Assembly (NCBI GenBank): GCA_009694185.1
Contig: SHVR01000018.1
Coordinates: 1 to 44,059 of the forward strand
DNA: 44,059 bases
Direction: 5' to 3'
From: Alphaproteobacteria bacterium
Lineage (GTDB): Bacteria > Pseudomonadota > Alphaproteobacteria > SHVR01
Shown: in pieces, positions 34,038 through 42,605 of the stretch
How positions within the stretch are numbered: the stretch's first letter is position 1
How the letters are laid out: the number at the start of each line of letters is the position of its first letter
The notes under the pieces: model-generated
Database searches by the model: none
The model's input: only the letters and a program-made list of their open reading frames with translations
What the model was told of the DNA's origin: nothing
Position numbers and translations under genes: made by a program

Positions 34038-34048
34038 GGGAGGCGCCA

Positions 34049-35041
34049 ATGGCGGACACTGAGGGCAAACGCGGCATGGATCGGAACCTGGCTCTCGAAG
34101 CCGTTCGCGTGACCGAGACGGCGGCCTTGGCCGCGTCGCTATTGATGGGACGGGGCGACGAGAAGGCGGCCGACCAGGCGGCGGTCGACGCCATGCGCCA
34201 CGCCCTCAACGGTCTCGCCATCGACGGCACGGTGGTCATCGGCGAGGGTGAGCGCGACGAGGCGCCGATGCTCTATATCGGCGAGAAGGTCGGCACCGGC
34301 GCTGGGCCCAAGGTGGACATCGCCCTCGATCCGCTGGAAGGCACGACCATCACCGCGAAGGGCGCCGCTAACGCCTTGACGGTCATCGCCATGGCGGAAG
34401 AGGGCGGTTTCCTGCACGCACCCGACGTTTACATGGACAAGATCGCCGTGGGTGGCGGCCTGCCCGAGGGCCTGATCGATTTGGACGCCAGCCCGGCCGC
34501 CAATTTGAAGGCCCTGGCCCAGGCCAAGAAGACCGAGCCGAGCGAGCTTGTGGTGTGCATCCTCGACCGGCCGCGCCATGCCGAGCTGATTGCCAAGGTG
34601 CGCGAGGCCGGCGCCCGCATCATGCTGATCACCGATGGCGACGTGAGCGGCGTCATGGCGACCTCCGGGCCGGACAGCGGTATCGACATCTATATGGGCT
34701 CCGGCGGCGCGCCCGAGGGGGTGCTGGCGGCGGCCGCGCTCCGCTGTATCGGCGGCCAAATGCAGGGGCGGTTGTTGTTCCGCAATGACGTGGAACGCGC
34801 CCGCGCCCGCAAACTCGGCGTGATCGATCTCAACCGCAAATACGGGCTGCTTGAACTTGCGGGCGGCGACGTCATGTTCGCGGCGACGGGCGTCACCGGC
34901 GGCACCATGTTGCGCGGCGTCAGGCGGTTTCCGGGCGGGGCCTCGACCCATTCGATGGTCATGCGCTCGAAGACGGGGACTGTCAGGGTCGTCGAGACGA
35001 CCCATAATTTCGAGCGCCGGAGTGCCTTCGACGCCGACTAG
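34049..35041 (+). CDS. glpX: Class II fructose-1,6-bisphosphatase
   Basis: A 330-residue GlpX enzyme hydrolysing fructose-1,6-bisphosphate for gluconeogenesis (and the Calvin cycle where present). Motifs are DGTVVIGEGERDEAPMLYIGE, the metal site DIALDPLEGTT at 90-100, and the substrate segments LITDGDVSGVM and DIYMGSGGAPEGVLAAAALR. The start at 34049 follows GGGAGG. Upstream hom and downstream recJ are on the same strand with 11 bp and a 20-bp overlap, so this is a tight operon seen in other Rhodospirillales. Confidence 0.96.
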   Translation: MADTEGKRGMDRNLALEAVRVTETAALAASLLMGRGDEKAADQAAVDAMRHALNGLAIDGTVVIGEGERDEAPMLYIGEKVGTGAGPKVDIALDPLEGTTITAKGAANALTVIAMAEEGGFLHAPDVYMDKIAVGGGLPEGLIDLDASPAANLKALAQAKKTEPSELVVCILDRPRHAELIAKVREAGARIMLITDGDVSGVMATSGPDSGIDIYMGSGGAPEGVLAAAALRCIGGQMQGRLLFRNDVERARARKLGVIDLNRKYGLLELAGGDVMFAATGVTGGTMLRGVRRFPGGASTHSMVMRSKTGTVRVVETTHNFERRSAFDAD

Positions 35042-36830
35042 CACCGAGGCGTTTCTCGGCGTCGAGCACTCGCTCACCGGCCGTCGCTGGCGGGCGCGCG
35101 CGGTCGACGAGCGCCTCGCCATGGCGCTTGGACAAAGACATGGCCTGCCGGAGTTGGTGTGCCGGGTCCTCGCCGGCCGGGGCGTCGATCTTGAGCGCGC
35201 CGCCACCTGGCTCGACCCGCGTCTGCGCGATCACCTGCCCGATCCCGCCCTCCTCGTCGACATGGACAAGGCCGTGGCGCGCCTCGTGGTGGCCGTCGAA
35301 GCCGGCGAAGGCGTTGCCGTCTTCGGCGACTATGACGTTGACGGCGCCACCGCGACGGCCCTGCTGCTGCGCTATTTCGGCGCGCTCGGGCTGAAGGCCA
35401 GGGCCTACATTCCCGATCGCCTCGCCGAGGGCTATGGCCCGAATAGTGCCGCGCTCTTGCGCCTCGGTGCCGAGGGTTGGCGGCTCGTGGTCACCGTCGA
35501 CTGCGGCACCATGGCGCACGGTCCCTTGGCGGATGCGGCCCAGGCCGGCATCGATGTCATCGTCATCGACCATCACCAATGCGACGAGCCGGTGCCGGAC
35601 GCGATCGCCGTCGTCAACCCCCGTCGAGCCGTCCGTGAGCATGGGCCGCTGCTCGGCGACCTGGCGGCGGTGGGCGTTGCCTTCATGTTGACGGTTGCCG
35701 TCAACCGGGCGCTCCGCGAGCGCGGCTGGTTTGGGCAGAGCGGCCGGCCGGAGCCGGACTTGCTCGGGGACCTCGATCTGGTGGCGCTTGGCACGGTCTG
35801 CGATTCCGTGCCGTTGACCGGGCTCAATCGCGCGTTGGTGGGACAAGGGCTGAAACGGCTGGCCGGGCGCGGCAATACCGGGCTCGCGGCGCTTGCCGAC
35901 ATTGCCCTCTTGAAGGACCGGCCGACCGCCTATCATTTGGGCTTCGTGCTCGGCCCCCGGATCAATGCGGGTGGGCGGGTCGGCGAAGCCGGTCTTGGAG
36001 CGCGCCTGCTGGCGACCGGCGATCCGGGCGAGGCGCTCACGCTTGCCCGCCAACTGGATGAATTCAACCGCGAACGCCAGCGGATCGAAGCCGACGTGCT
36101 GCAAGCGGCGCTCGACCGGGCCGACCGGGCGGGGGATGCGCCGTTCTTGCTGGTGGCGGGCGAGGGCTGGCATCCGGGTGTGATCGGCATCGTGGCGAGC
36201 CGGCTGGTGGAGCGGACCGGCCGGCCGGCCTGCGTGGTAGCGCTGGGTGAGGGCTTGGGTAAGGGCTCTGGCCGGTCGGTTCCGGGCTTCGATCTCGGCC
36301 GGGCGGTGCTCGGCGCGCTCGCGGCGGGATTATTGGAGAAGGGTGGCGGCCACGCCATGGCGGCGGGCTTCGAGGTGCGGGCGGATCGCCTGCCGGCGCT
36401 GGCGGCCTATCTCGCCGCCGCCGTGCCGGAAGCGCTGAGCGGCGCGCGCGCACGCCGCCAGCTCGAACTCGACGGCACGCTCCGCCCGGCGGCGGCGACC
36501 GGCGATCTCATCCGGATGATCGAACAGGCCGGCCCCTATGGCATGGGCAATCCGGAGCCCTGCTTCGTCGTGACCACCGCCCGGGTGGTGCGCGCCGACA
36601 CGGTCGGCCAGGGGCATGTGCGCTGTGTCCTCGCCGATTCGGGCGGCGGCGGCCGGCTCAAGGCGATTGCGTTCCGGGTGGCCGACGGGCCGCTGGGCGC
36701 CGCCCTCCTGCAAGCCCGTGGCCAGCCGCTGCATGTGGCCGGGCGCCTCCGGGCCGACACCTGGGAGGGGCGCGACGGCGCCCAGCTCATGATCGAGGAC
36801 GCGGCGCCGGCCGGTTCGGGGCCGGCCTGA
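35022..36830 (+). CDS. recJ: Single-stranded-DNA-specific exonuclease RecJ
   Basis: A 602-residue DHH-superfamily 5'-3' exonuclease acting in recombination and repair. The motifs are FGDYDVDGATATALL (102-116), VDCGT (159-163), DHHQ (183-186), the DHHA1 region with GPRINAGGRVGEAGLG, and a C-terminal OB-fold part with GMGNPEPCFV. GTG 35022 starts the family-like N-terminus (FLGVEHSLTGRRWRAR) and overlaps the glpX end by 20 bp. Earlier frame extension would lie wholly inside glpX. Confidence 0.95.
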   Translation: MPSTPTSTEAFLGVEHSLTGRRWRARAVDERLAMALGQRHGLPELVCRVLAGRGVDLERAATWLDPRLRDHLPDPALLVDMDKAVARLVVAVEAGEGVAVFGDYDVDGATATALLLRYFGALGLKARAYIPDRLAEGYGPNSAALLRLGAEGWRLVVTVDCGTMAHGPLADAAQAGIDVIVIDHHQCDEPVPDAIAVVNPRRAVREHGPLLGDLAAVGVAFMLTVAVNRALRERGWFGQSGRPEPDLLGDLDLVALGTVCDSVPLTGLNRALVGQGLKRLAGRGNTGLAALADIALLKDRPTAYHLGFVLGPRINAGGRVGEAGLGARLLATGDPGEALTLARQLDEFNRERQRIEADVLQAALDRADRAGDAPFLLVAGEGWHPGVIGIVASRLVERTGRPACVVALGEGLGKGSGRSVPGFDLGRAVLGALAAGLLEKGGGHAMAAGFEVRADRLPALAAYLAAAVPEALSGARARRQLELDGTLRPAAATGDLIRMIEQAGPYGMGNPEPCFVVTTARVVRADTVGQGHVRCVLADSGGGGRLKAIAFRVADGPLGAALLQARGQPLHVAGRLRADTWEGRDGAQLMIEDAAPAGSGPA

Positions 36831-36905
36831 CACGCGCCTGGACCAAGATCGTTGCGTTTCGCCCGCCGGCCCATTAGACCCTTGGCCGTCGCGGTCATGA
36901 CGCGC

Positions 36906-36981
36906 GGCCCCATCGTCTAGTGGTTTAGGACGTCGGCCTTTCACGCCGATAACACGGGTTCGAATCCCGTTGGGGTCACCA
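36906..36981 (+). tRNA. tRNA-Glu(TTC)
   Basis: A complete 76-nt tRNA. Acceptor GGCCCCA/TGGGGTC, a D-arm with AGTGGTTTAGGA, anticodon stem TCGGC/GCCGA around CTTTCAC (anticodon TTC), T-arm with GGTTCGAATCC and encoded CCA. It sits alone between recJ and the convergent ABC transporter genes. Confidence 0.97.
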
Positions 36982-37070
36982 TCCTGCATCGCGGGTTCCG
37001 CGCTTCGCAGGACTGGTGTCCAAGGTTGACGCGAAGCAGGATGCCCTTCGTAGCTTTAGCGAAGAAGGGC
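36981..37070. repeat. Cluster of inverted repeats after tRNA-Glu
   Basis: Three dyads are nested here: ATCCTGC (36981-36987)/GCAGGAT (37036-37042), GCTTCGC (37002-37008)/GCGAAGC (37031-37037), and GCCCTTC (37043-37049)/GAAGGGC (37064-37070). None is followed by a T-run on either strand, so they are not classical terminators. They may form the tRNA trailer fold or belong to a dispersed intergenic palindrome family. Confidence 0.55.
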
Positions 37071-37082
37071 TACCGGCCACCC

Positions 37083-38162
37083 TCACGGCCGCACCAGCAC
37101 GACGCCATCGGTGTCGAAGGTGACTGTGACGGCATCGCCCGGTGCCCGGCGATGCAGGCGCTCGGGAGCCAGCGCGAAGAGGCCGCCCACTGCCGTCGCC
37201 AGGTGGTATTCGGTGTGCGAGCCCATATAGGTCGCGCGTTCGACGCGGGCGGCGAGGCCGTCGCCGCCTGGACCCGAGATGCGGATGGCCTCGGGCCGGA
37301 CCACGATGTCCACCGCGCCCGTCGGCAGGCCGCGATGGGGCAGGGTCATCCGGAGGCAATCCAGCGTCACGATCGCCTGCGCGTCCTGGGTCCGCTCAAT
37401 CGTACCGCGCACATGGTTCGCCTCGCCCATGAAGGTCGCGACGAACACCGAATTCGGTTGCATATAGAGCTCTTCCGGCGTGCCGGCTTGGGCGATCTCG
37501 CCATCGCGCATGACGACAATCCGGTCCGAGACGGCGAGCGCTTCGCCCTGGTCGTGGGTCACATAGACCACGGTCAGGCCGAGGCGCTGTTGCAGCGCCC
37601 GGATCTCCTCGCGCATCGAGCGGCGGAGCCGGGCATCGAGGTTGGACAAGGGCTCGTCGAATAAGAGCACGTCGGGCTCTAGGACGAGGGCGCGGGCAAC
37701 CGCGACGCGCTGCTGCTGGCCGCCCGAGAGTTCGGACGTGAGACGCCTCCCGAACCCCTTGAGGCCGACCATCTCCAAGGCGGCCTCGGCCGTCGCGTGC
37801 GCCGCCGGTTTGGCCAGGCCCGACGAGACCAGCCCGTAGGCCACGTTGGCCAGCACGTCCATATGCGGAAACAGCGCGTAGGACTGGAACACCATGGAGA
37901 CGTTGCGCTCGCCGGCCGAGCGGCGTGTCACGTCTTGGCCCGCGATGAAGACGCGGCCCGCGCTCGGCCGTTCCAGGCCGGCGATGAGGCGGAGGAGCGT
38001 CGTCTTGCCGCAGCCCGAGGGCCCGAGCAGCGTGACCAGCGTACCGCCCAGAATTGTGAGGTCGAGCGGCTTGACCGCCGTCACCGCGCCATAGCGTTTG
38101 GCGATGCCTTCGAGGCGCACGGCGGCGCCGGTGTTTGGGGCGCCGGTCTCGGGGCCCGTCAT
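37083..38162 (-). CDS. ABC transporter ATP-binding protein (FbpC/PotA type)
   Basis: A 359-residue ATPase of the iron(III)/polyamine/2-aminoethylphosphonate uptake group. Walker A GPSGCGKTT (47-55), Q-loop VFQSYALFPH, signature LSGGQQQRVAVARAL, Walker B VLLFDEPLSNLD and the switch histidine in VTHDQGEAL are intact. A TOBE domain follows (about 280-355). The ATG overlaps the permease stop by 4 bp. It energises the fused permease and two binding proteins of the same operon. The substrate is not certain. Confidence 0.95.
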   Translation of the reverse strand: MTGPETGAPNTGAAVRLEGIAKRYGAVTAVKPLDLTILGGTLVTLLGPSGCGKTTLLRLIAGLERPSAGRVFIAGQDVTRRSAGERNVSMVFQSYALFPHMDVLANVAYGLVSSGLAKPAAHATAEAALEMVGLKGFGRRLTSELSGGQQQRVAVARALVLEPDVLLFDEPLSNLDARLRRSMREEIRALQQRLGLTVVYVTHDQGEALAVSDRIVVMRDGEIAQAGTPEELYMQPNSVFVATFMGEANHVRGTIERTQDAQAIVTLDCLRMTLPHRGLPTGAVDIVVRPEAIRISGPGGDGLAARVERATYMGSHTEYHLATAVGGLFALAPERLHRRAPGDAVTVTFDTDGVVLVRP

Positions 38163-40378
38163 GCGCGGCCCGCCACGGTGAGGGCGATAGGGCCGGAGCG
38201 GCGGCCGAGATTGCGGCGGCCGACCAGGAGCTGGATCAGGCCGATCGCCGCCATCATCAGCACGATCAGCACCGCCGAGTAGGCGATGGCGAGGCCATAA
38301 TCGCCGTTGATGACCCGGTTGATGATGAACACGGTCGCCATCTCATATTCGGCCGAAACCAGGAAGATGACGGCCGAGACCGTCGTCATGGCGCGTACGA
38401 AGGCATAGACGAGCGCCGTGACGAGGGCGGGTTTGAGCAGCGGCAGGACCACGGTGCTGAGCGTGCGAAAGGTCGAGGCACCCAGCATCGCCGCCGCCTC
38501 GTCGAGGCTGCGGTCGAGCTGGCTCATGGCGGCCACGCCCGAGCGCACGCCCACCGGCAGATTGCGGAAGACGAAGCAGGCGATGAGGATGATCGCTGTC
38601 CCGGTGATTTCGAGTGGCGGCACATTGTAGGTCAGGATATAGGCGACGCCGATCACCGTGCCGGGTACGGCGAAGGTCAGCATCAGGGCGAACTCGAGGG
38701 CGGTGCGACCAGCGAAGCTCTGGCGCTGGAGCAACCAGGCGGCGGTGAGGCCGATGGCGGCGGTGATCGGCGCGGCGATGGTGGCCAAGGCAACGGTGGT
38801 GCCGAGCGAATGCCAGGCGCCGCCCGCGAACAGGATGACCCCCTCTGGCGTCCATTCCAGCGCGAAGGCGCGGCGGAAATGGTCCAATGTCGGAGTCCAG
38901 TCCCGGCCCCAGACTTTGACGAAGGCGCCGACGATCGCCATCACATAGACCAGGATCGTGAGGCAGGCCCAGGGGATGGCGATGCCATAGGCGGCCCGGC
39001 CGACGGGTTTGGGGAGTGGCGTCGCCAAGCCCCCGTCTCCCTTGCCCGTCAGGGAGACATAGGAGCCACGCCCGATCACCCGGCGTTGGATCAGGAAGGC
39101 CGCGAGTGCCATGGCCAGCATGATCTGGGCGAGGACGGCGGCGCGGCCGAAATCCTGCTGTGCGCCAATGACGGCAAAGAAGATCTCGGTCGAGAGCACG
39201 CCAAAGGCGCCGCCGAGCACGATCGGGTTGCCGAAATCCGCCAGGCTCTCGATGAAGACCACCAGCCAGGCGTTGGCGAGGCCGGGCAGCATCAACGGCA
39301 AACTGACCGCGCGGAAGGTCCGCATGGGGCTGGCGCGGAGCGTGCTCGAGGCCTCCTCCATGGCCGGCGAGATGCCCTCGACCACGCCGATCAGCACCAG
39401 GAAGGCGGTCGGTGTGAAGGAGAAGACTTGTGCCAGCAAGACGCCGTTATAGCCATAGATCCAGCGGCCGAGTTCCAGGCCGAACAGCGCCTCGACAAGC
39501 CGATTGAAGACGCCCGAGCGGCCGAAAATCAGGATCAGACCGAGGCCGATGACGAAGGGGGGCGTGATGATCGGGAGCACCGTCAAGAGGCGGAGCCAGC
39601 GTTTCGCCGGAAAGCCGCTACGCGTGACGATCAGCGCGAAGGCGAGGCCGAGCGCCGTCGCCAGCGTGGCGGTGGAGATGGCAAGCAGGCTGGTGTTCCA
39701 GAAGACGCCGCAATTGACGCGGAATTCGAGGCAGGCGAGGCCCCAGATTTTGCGATCCAATAGCCGCTCGGCCAACGAAGCGGCAACGCCGAGCTCGCCG
39801 AGCGGTATGAGCATCTGGGCGAGTACGGTCAGTACCGGCCAGAAGGTGAAGACCGTAATCGAGGCGACCAGCAGGCCAACGGCACCGGCGACGAACCGGT
39901 CGCCCTTGAAGAGCCCCCGCAACGCCAGGCCATCGGTCAAGAGGACGAGAAAGCCCGCGACCGCCATGGCGCCGCCGATGCCGATGCCGAATTGGCGGTC
40001 GCCCAATTCGCCAAAGAGCGTCGTCAGCCAAATCCAGGACCAGCCGCGGATGCCGACGGCCATGCCCTGGAGGGCGATGGCGGCAAGACCCAGGGCGCCG
40101 CCCGCGATCAGGAACCGCGATCGCAGCGCCCGATCCTTGAGCGGCCAGGCGCCCAAGAGGGCCGGCAAGAGGGACGCAAGCACCGGCCAGAACCAGAACC
40201 GGCCATGGCCAACGGCTTGCCAAAGCGCCGAAGCCGCCTCGGGGTTGCTCGCGCCGAGCGCGCCCACCGACCCTTTGCCGAGGCCTGCCTGCTGCATGTG
40301 CCACGGAAGTGCGATGCCGCCGATCGCCGCCACCAGCCAGAAGAATAGGGAGGAGCCGGCGGCCATGACGGGCCTCAC
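38159..40378 (-). CDS. ABC transporter permease, fused double-domain
   Basis: A 739-residue inner-membrane protein. The two BPD_transp_1 domains each have an EAA-type loop: MEEASSTLRASPMRTFRAVSLP-like near 340-360 and LDEAAAMLGASTFRTL near 640. An N-terminal extension of ~200 residues carries additional membrane segments, as in the larger iron-type permeases. The start overlaps the stop of the binding-protein gene (40375-40378). Homodimers are unnecessary because both halves are present in one chain. ATG 40366 is an alternative start. Confidence 0.93.
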   Translation of the reverse strand: MRPVMAAGSSLFFWLVAAIGGIALPWHMQQAGLGKGSVGALGASNPEAASALWQAVGHGRFWFWPVLASLLPALLGAWPLKDRALRSRFLIAGGALGLAAIALQGMAVGIRGWSWIWLTTLFGELGDRQFGIGIGGAMAVAGFLVLLTDGLALRGLFKGDRFVAGAVGLLVASITVFTFWPVLTVLAQMLIPLGELGVAASLAERLLDRKIWGLACLEFRVNCGVFWNTSLLAISTATLATALGLAFALIVTRSGFPAKRWLRLLTVLPIITPPFVIGLGLILIFGRSGVFNRLVEALFGLELGRWIYGYNGVLLAQVFSFTPTAFLVLIGVVEGISPAMEEASSTLRASPMRTFRAVSLPLMLPGLANAWLVVFIESLADFGNPIVLGGAFGVLSTEIFFAVIGAQQDFGRAAVLAQIMLAMALAAFLIQRRVIGRGSYVSLTGKGDGGLATPLPKPVGRAAYGIAIPWACLTILVYVMAIVGAFVKVWGRDWTPTLDHFRRAFALEWTPEGVILFAGGAWHSLGTTVALATIAAPITAAIGLTAAWLLQRQSFAGRTALEFALMLTFAVPGTVIGVAYILTYNVPPLEITGTAIILIACFVFRNLPVGVRSGVAAMSQLDRSLDEAAAMLGASTFRTLSTVVLPLLKPALVTALVYAFVRAMTTVSAVIFLVSAEYEMATVFIINRVINGDYGLAIAYSAVLIVLMMAAIGLIQLLVGRRNLGRRSGPIALTVAGRA

Positions 40379-41397
40379 CGGGGCAGGGAGCCGATCTCGC
40401 GGTCCCAGCGCTCGAGAATGCGGCGGCGCGTGGCGCTGTTGCCGAAGGCCGCGAAATCATAGTCGACGAGACGGATGGTGGAGAGGTCGGGAATGCGCGG
40501 GTCGGGTGCGGCACCGGGATGGGCCGGCACATGCCACTGATTGACGCTGGGGCCGATGTCCATCGCCGCCGGCGTCAAGTACCAGTCATAGAAGCGGCGC
40601 GCCTGGGCCGGGTTGCGGGCACCGCGCACGATCGACATGCAGGCGACCTCGTAACTGGTGCCCTCTTCGGGATAGGCGATCTCGATCGGAAACCCGGCCT
40701 GGCGCATGGAGGCGGTCTCCATGTTGAAGCTGGGCGCGATCGCCGTCTCGCCGCGCGCCACGGCCTGCATGGGTGCCGCCCCCGAGCGGGTGTAGGCGTT
40801 CACATTGGCATGCAGGCGGCGGAGATAGTCGAAGGCCCGCTCCTCGTCCCAGAGCTGAATGAGGCCGGCGATGATGGTGTAGGCGGTGCCGGACGAGTTG
40901 GGGTTGGGCAACTGAATCTCGCCGCGATATTCGGGGCGCAACAGGTCCAGCCATGATGCCGGCAGCGGCAAATTGCGCCGCGCCATGAGCTCGCGGTTAT
41001 AGGTGATGCCGATGGCGCCCGAGGAGACGCCGACGCATTGGCCGTCCGACTGGGTGTGGGAGCGTTTCGCCCAGGTGTGCAGTGCCGCCATGTTGGGCGA
41101 GGTGTAGGCTTGCAGCAGTTTGCCCTCGGCGGCGGTGATGTGGGTCTCGGTCGAGCCGCCAAACCAGACATCGGTGCGCGGGTTCTGGGCCTCGGCGCGA
41201 AGCTGGGCCAGGATCTCGCCCGAGGATTTCCGTGCCATGGCCACATTGATTCCGGTCTCGCGCTGGAAGGATGTGGCGATCCCCTCGCACCAGTCGGCCG
41301 CTGGCGCGCAAAGCATGTTAAGCGCGCCCTGCGCCCCGGCCGGACTGGCGAGCGACAGGGTTAGCAGGCCAGCTATGGCGAGCGAACGGATGACCAT
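40375..41397 (-). CDS. ABC substrate-binding protein, COG1840 type (second of tandem pair)
   Basis: A 340-residue periplasmic protein with a signal peptide ending SPAGAQ at about 23. ALNMLCAPAADWCEGI begins the mature domain. Family motifs are RTDVWFGGSTETH, NPNSSGTAYTIIAGL and NVNAYTRSGAAPMQAVARGE, as in the Fe(III)-type AfuA/FutA group that also includes phosphonate receptors. It clearly resembles its upstream neighbour in the same operon. The two differ in the predicted ligand region, so distinct ligands or affinities are possible. It lies 17 bp after the first binding-protein gene. Confidence 0.92.
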   Translation of the reverse strand: MVIRSLAIAGLLTLSLASPAGAQGALNMLCAPAADWCEGIATSFQRETGINVAMARKSSGEILAQLRAEAQNPRTDVWFGGSTETHITAAEGKLLQAYTSPNMAALHTWAKRSHTQSDGQCVGVSSGAIGITYNRELMARRNLPLPASWLDLLRPEYRGEIQLPNPNSSGTAYTIIAGLIQLWDEERAFDYLRRLHANVNAYTRSGAAPMQAVARGETAIAPSFNMETASMRQAGFPIEIAYPEEGTSYEVACMSIVRGARNPAQARRFYDWYLTPAAMDIGPSVNQWHVPAHPGAAPDPRIPDLSTIRLVDYDFAAFGNSATRRRILERWDREIGSLPR

Positions 41398-41414
41398 GGT
41401 GGGGCTCCTCGCGG

Positions 41415-42485
41415 TTAACGCGGTAGGGCGCCTACGTCGCGATCCCAGCGCTCGATCAGCCGCTTGCGCTCGGCGGCGGCGCCATAGCGGGCGAAATCAT
41501 ATTCGATCAGGCGGATCTTCGAGAGGTCGGGCGCATTGGGCGGGATGGGCGCCGCCTTGTTCGAGGGCGTCTGCAATTGCCCGCCGGCCTCGAAGCCGAG
41601 CCGCTGCGCCGCCTCGGTCAGGGCCCAGTCGTAGAACCGCCGGGCCTCGGCCAGGTTGCGGGCGCCGCGCAGGATCGACATGGAGCCGATCTCATAGCCC
41701 GTGCCCTCGCAGGGTGTCGCATAGGCGACCGGAAAGCCGGCGTTGCGCTCGGTTACCGCGTCATGGACGAAGGAGAGGGAGATGCCGGTCTCGCCGCGCG
41801 CCACGGCCTTGATCGGCGCCGTGCCGGAGCGGGTATAGGCATTCACATTGGGATGCAGTTGGCGCAGATAGGCGAAGGCCGGATCCTCGCCCATGATCTG
41901 GACGAGTGTGGCGATGATGACATAGGCGGTGCCGGAGGAATTCGGGTTCGCCACCTGGATCTCGCCCTTGAAGCGCGGATCGACCAGATCGGACCAGCAG
42001 CCGGGCGCCTTGAGCCCCTTGCGCGCCAAGAGTTCGGTGTTGATGCCGAAGCCGACGGCACCGGCATAGACGCCAACGGCGCGCTGCTTCGACTGCCGCC
42101 ATTGAGTCAGTGCCCAGGGGTGCAGTTGGGCACGGTTCGGGCTCTCATGGGCCTGGGTCAAATTCTCCTCGCCGGCCGCCAGATGCGGGTCGCCGGTACC
42201 GCCGAACCACACGTCGCCGCGCGGATTCTGGGCCTCGGCGCGCATCGCCGCCAGCGTCTCGCCGGAGCCGCGCTGGGTCATGTTGACGCGGATGCCGGTA
42301 TCGCGCTGGAAGTTGGTGGCCATCGCCTGGCACCATTCGATCTGTACCGAGCAGTAGAGGTTGAGGGTGCCCTGGGCAGTTGCGGTGGCGGCCGAGAGGC
42401 CAATGATGGCCAGCATGGCCATGAACACGGCCAGCATGGCCATGAACACGGCCAGCATGGCCATGAACGGTGTCGCCCGCCCCAT
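41415..42485 (-). CDS. ABC substrate-binding protein, COG1840 type (first of tandem pair)
   Basis: A 356-residue paralogue of the next gene. The mature part starts TLNLYCSVQIEWCQAMATNF and has RGDVWFGGTGDPHLAAGEEN, NPNSSGTAYVIIATLVQ and NVNAYTRSGTAPIKAVARGE. The signal peptide is unusual: the hydrophobic core is built of the seven-residue unit MAMLAVF repeated (residues 8-27), encoded by a 21-bp tandem repeat. The frame is open upstream to 43370, antisense to the monooxygenase, but ATG 42485 gives a proper signal peptide start. It is the first gene of a four-gene uptake operon. Confidence 0.92.
   Translation of the reverse strand: MGRATPFMAMLAVFMAMLAVFMAMLAIIGLSAATATAQGTLNLYCSVQIEWCQAMATNFQRDTGIRVNMTQRGSGETLAAMRAEAQNPRGDVWFGGTGDPHLAAGEENLTQAHESPNRAQLHPWALTQWRQSKQRAVGVYAGAVGFGINTELLARKGLKAPGCWSDLVDPRFKGEIQVANPNSSGTAYVIIATLVQIMGEDPAFAYLRQLHPNVNAYTRSGTAPIKAVARGETGISLSFVHDAVTERNAGFPVAYATPCEGTGYEIGSMSILRGARNLAEARRFYDWALTEAAQRLGFEAGGQLQTPSNKAAPIPPNAPDLSKIRLIEYDFARYGAAAERKRLIERWDRDVGALPR
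42408..42468. repeat. 21-bp tandem repeat in signal-peptide coding region
   Basis: GGCCAGCATGGCCATGAACA plus C occurs as two exact units and a third of 19 matching bases. It is in frame on the minus strand and encodes MAMLAVF units in the hydrophobic core of the binding-protein signal peptide. Confidence 0.93.
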
Positions 42486-42605
42486 CGTTTTCCTCCCCCA
42501 TCCCCGGCAATATGGCGGCAACTCTATCACGCTTGCCGCGCAATCGCGCGATTCCGCCCATTCTCGCTCTTGCCCTCGGTGCCCGGCTTGGGCAAGGTCG
42601 GGCCC

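Noticed and set aside
38135-39763. 542-codon open frame antisense to the ABC permease
   Set aside because: The composition (Asp, Gly, Glu, His, Arg repeats) is that of an antisense shadow. The permease on the other strand has clear family motifs.
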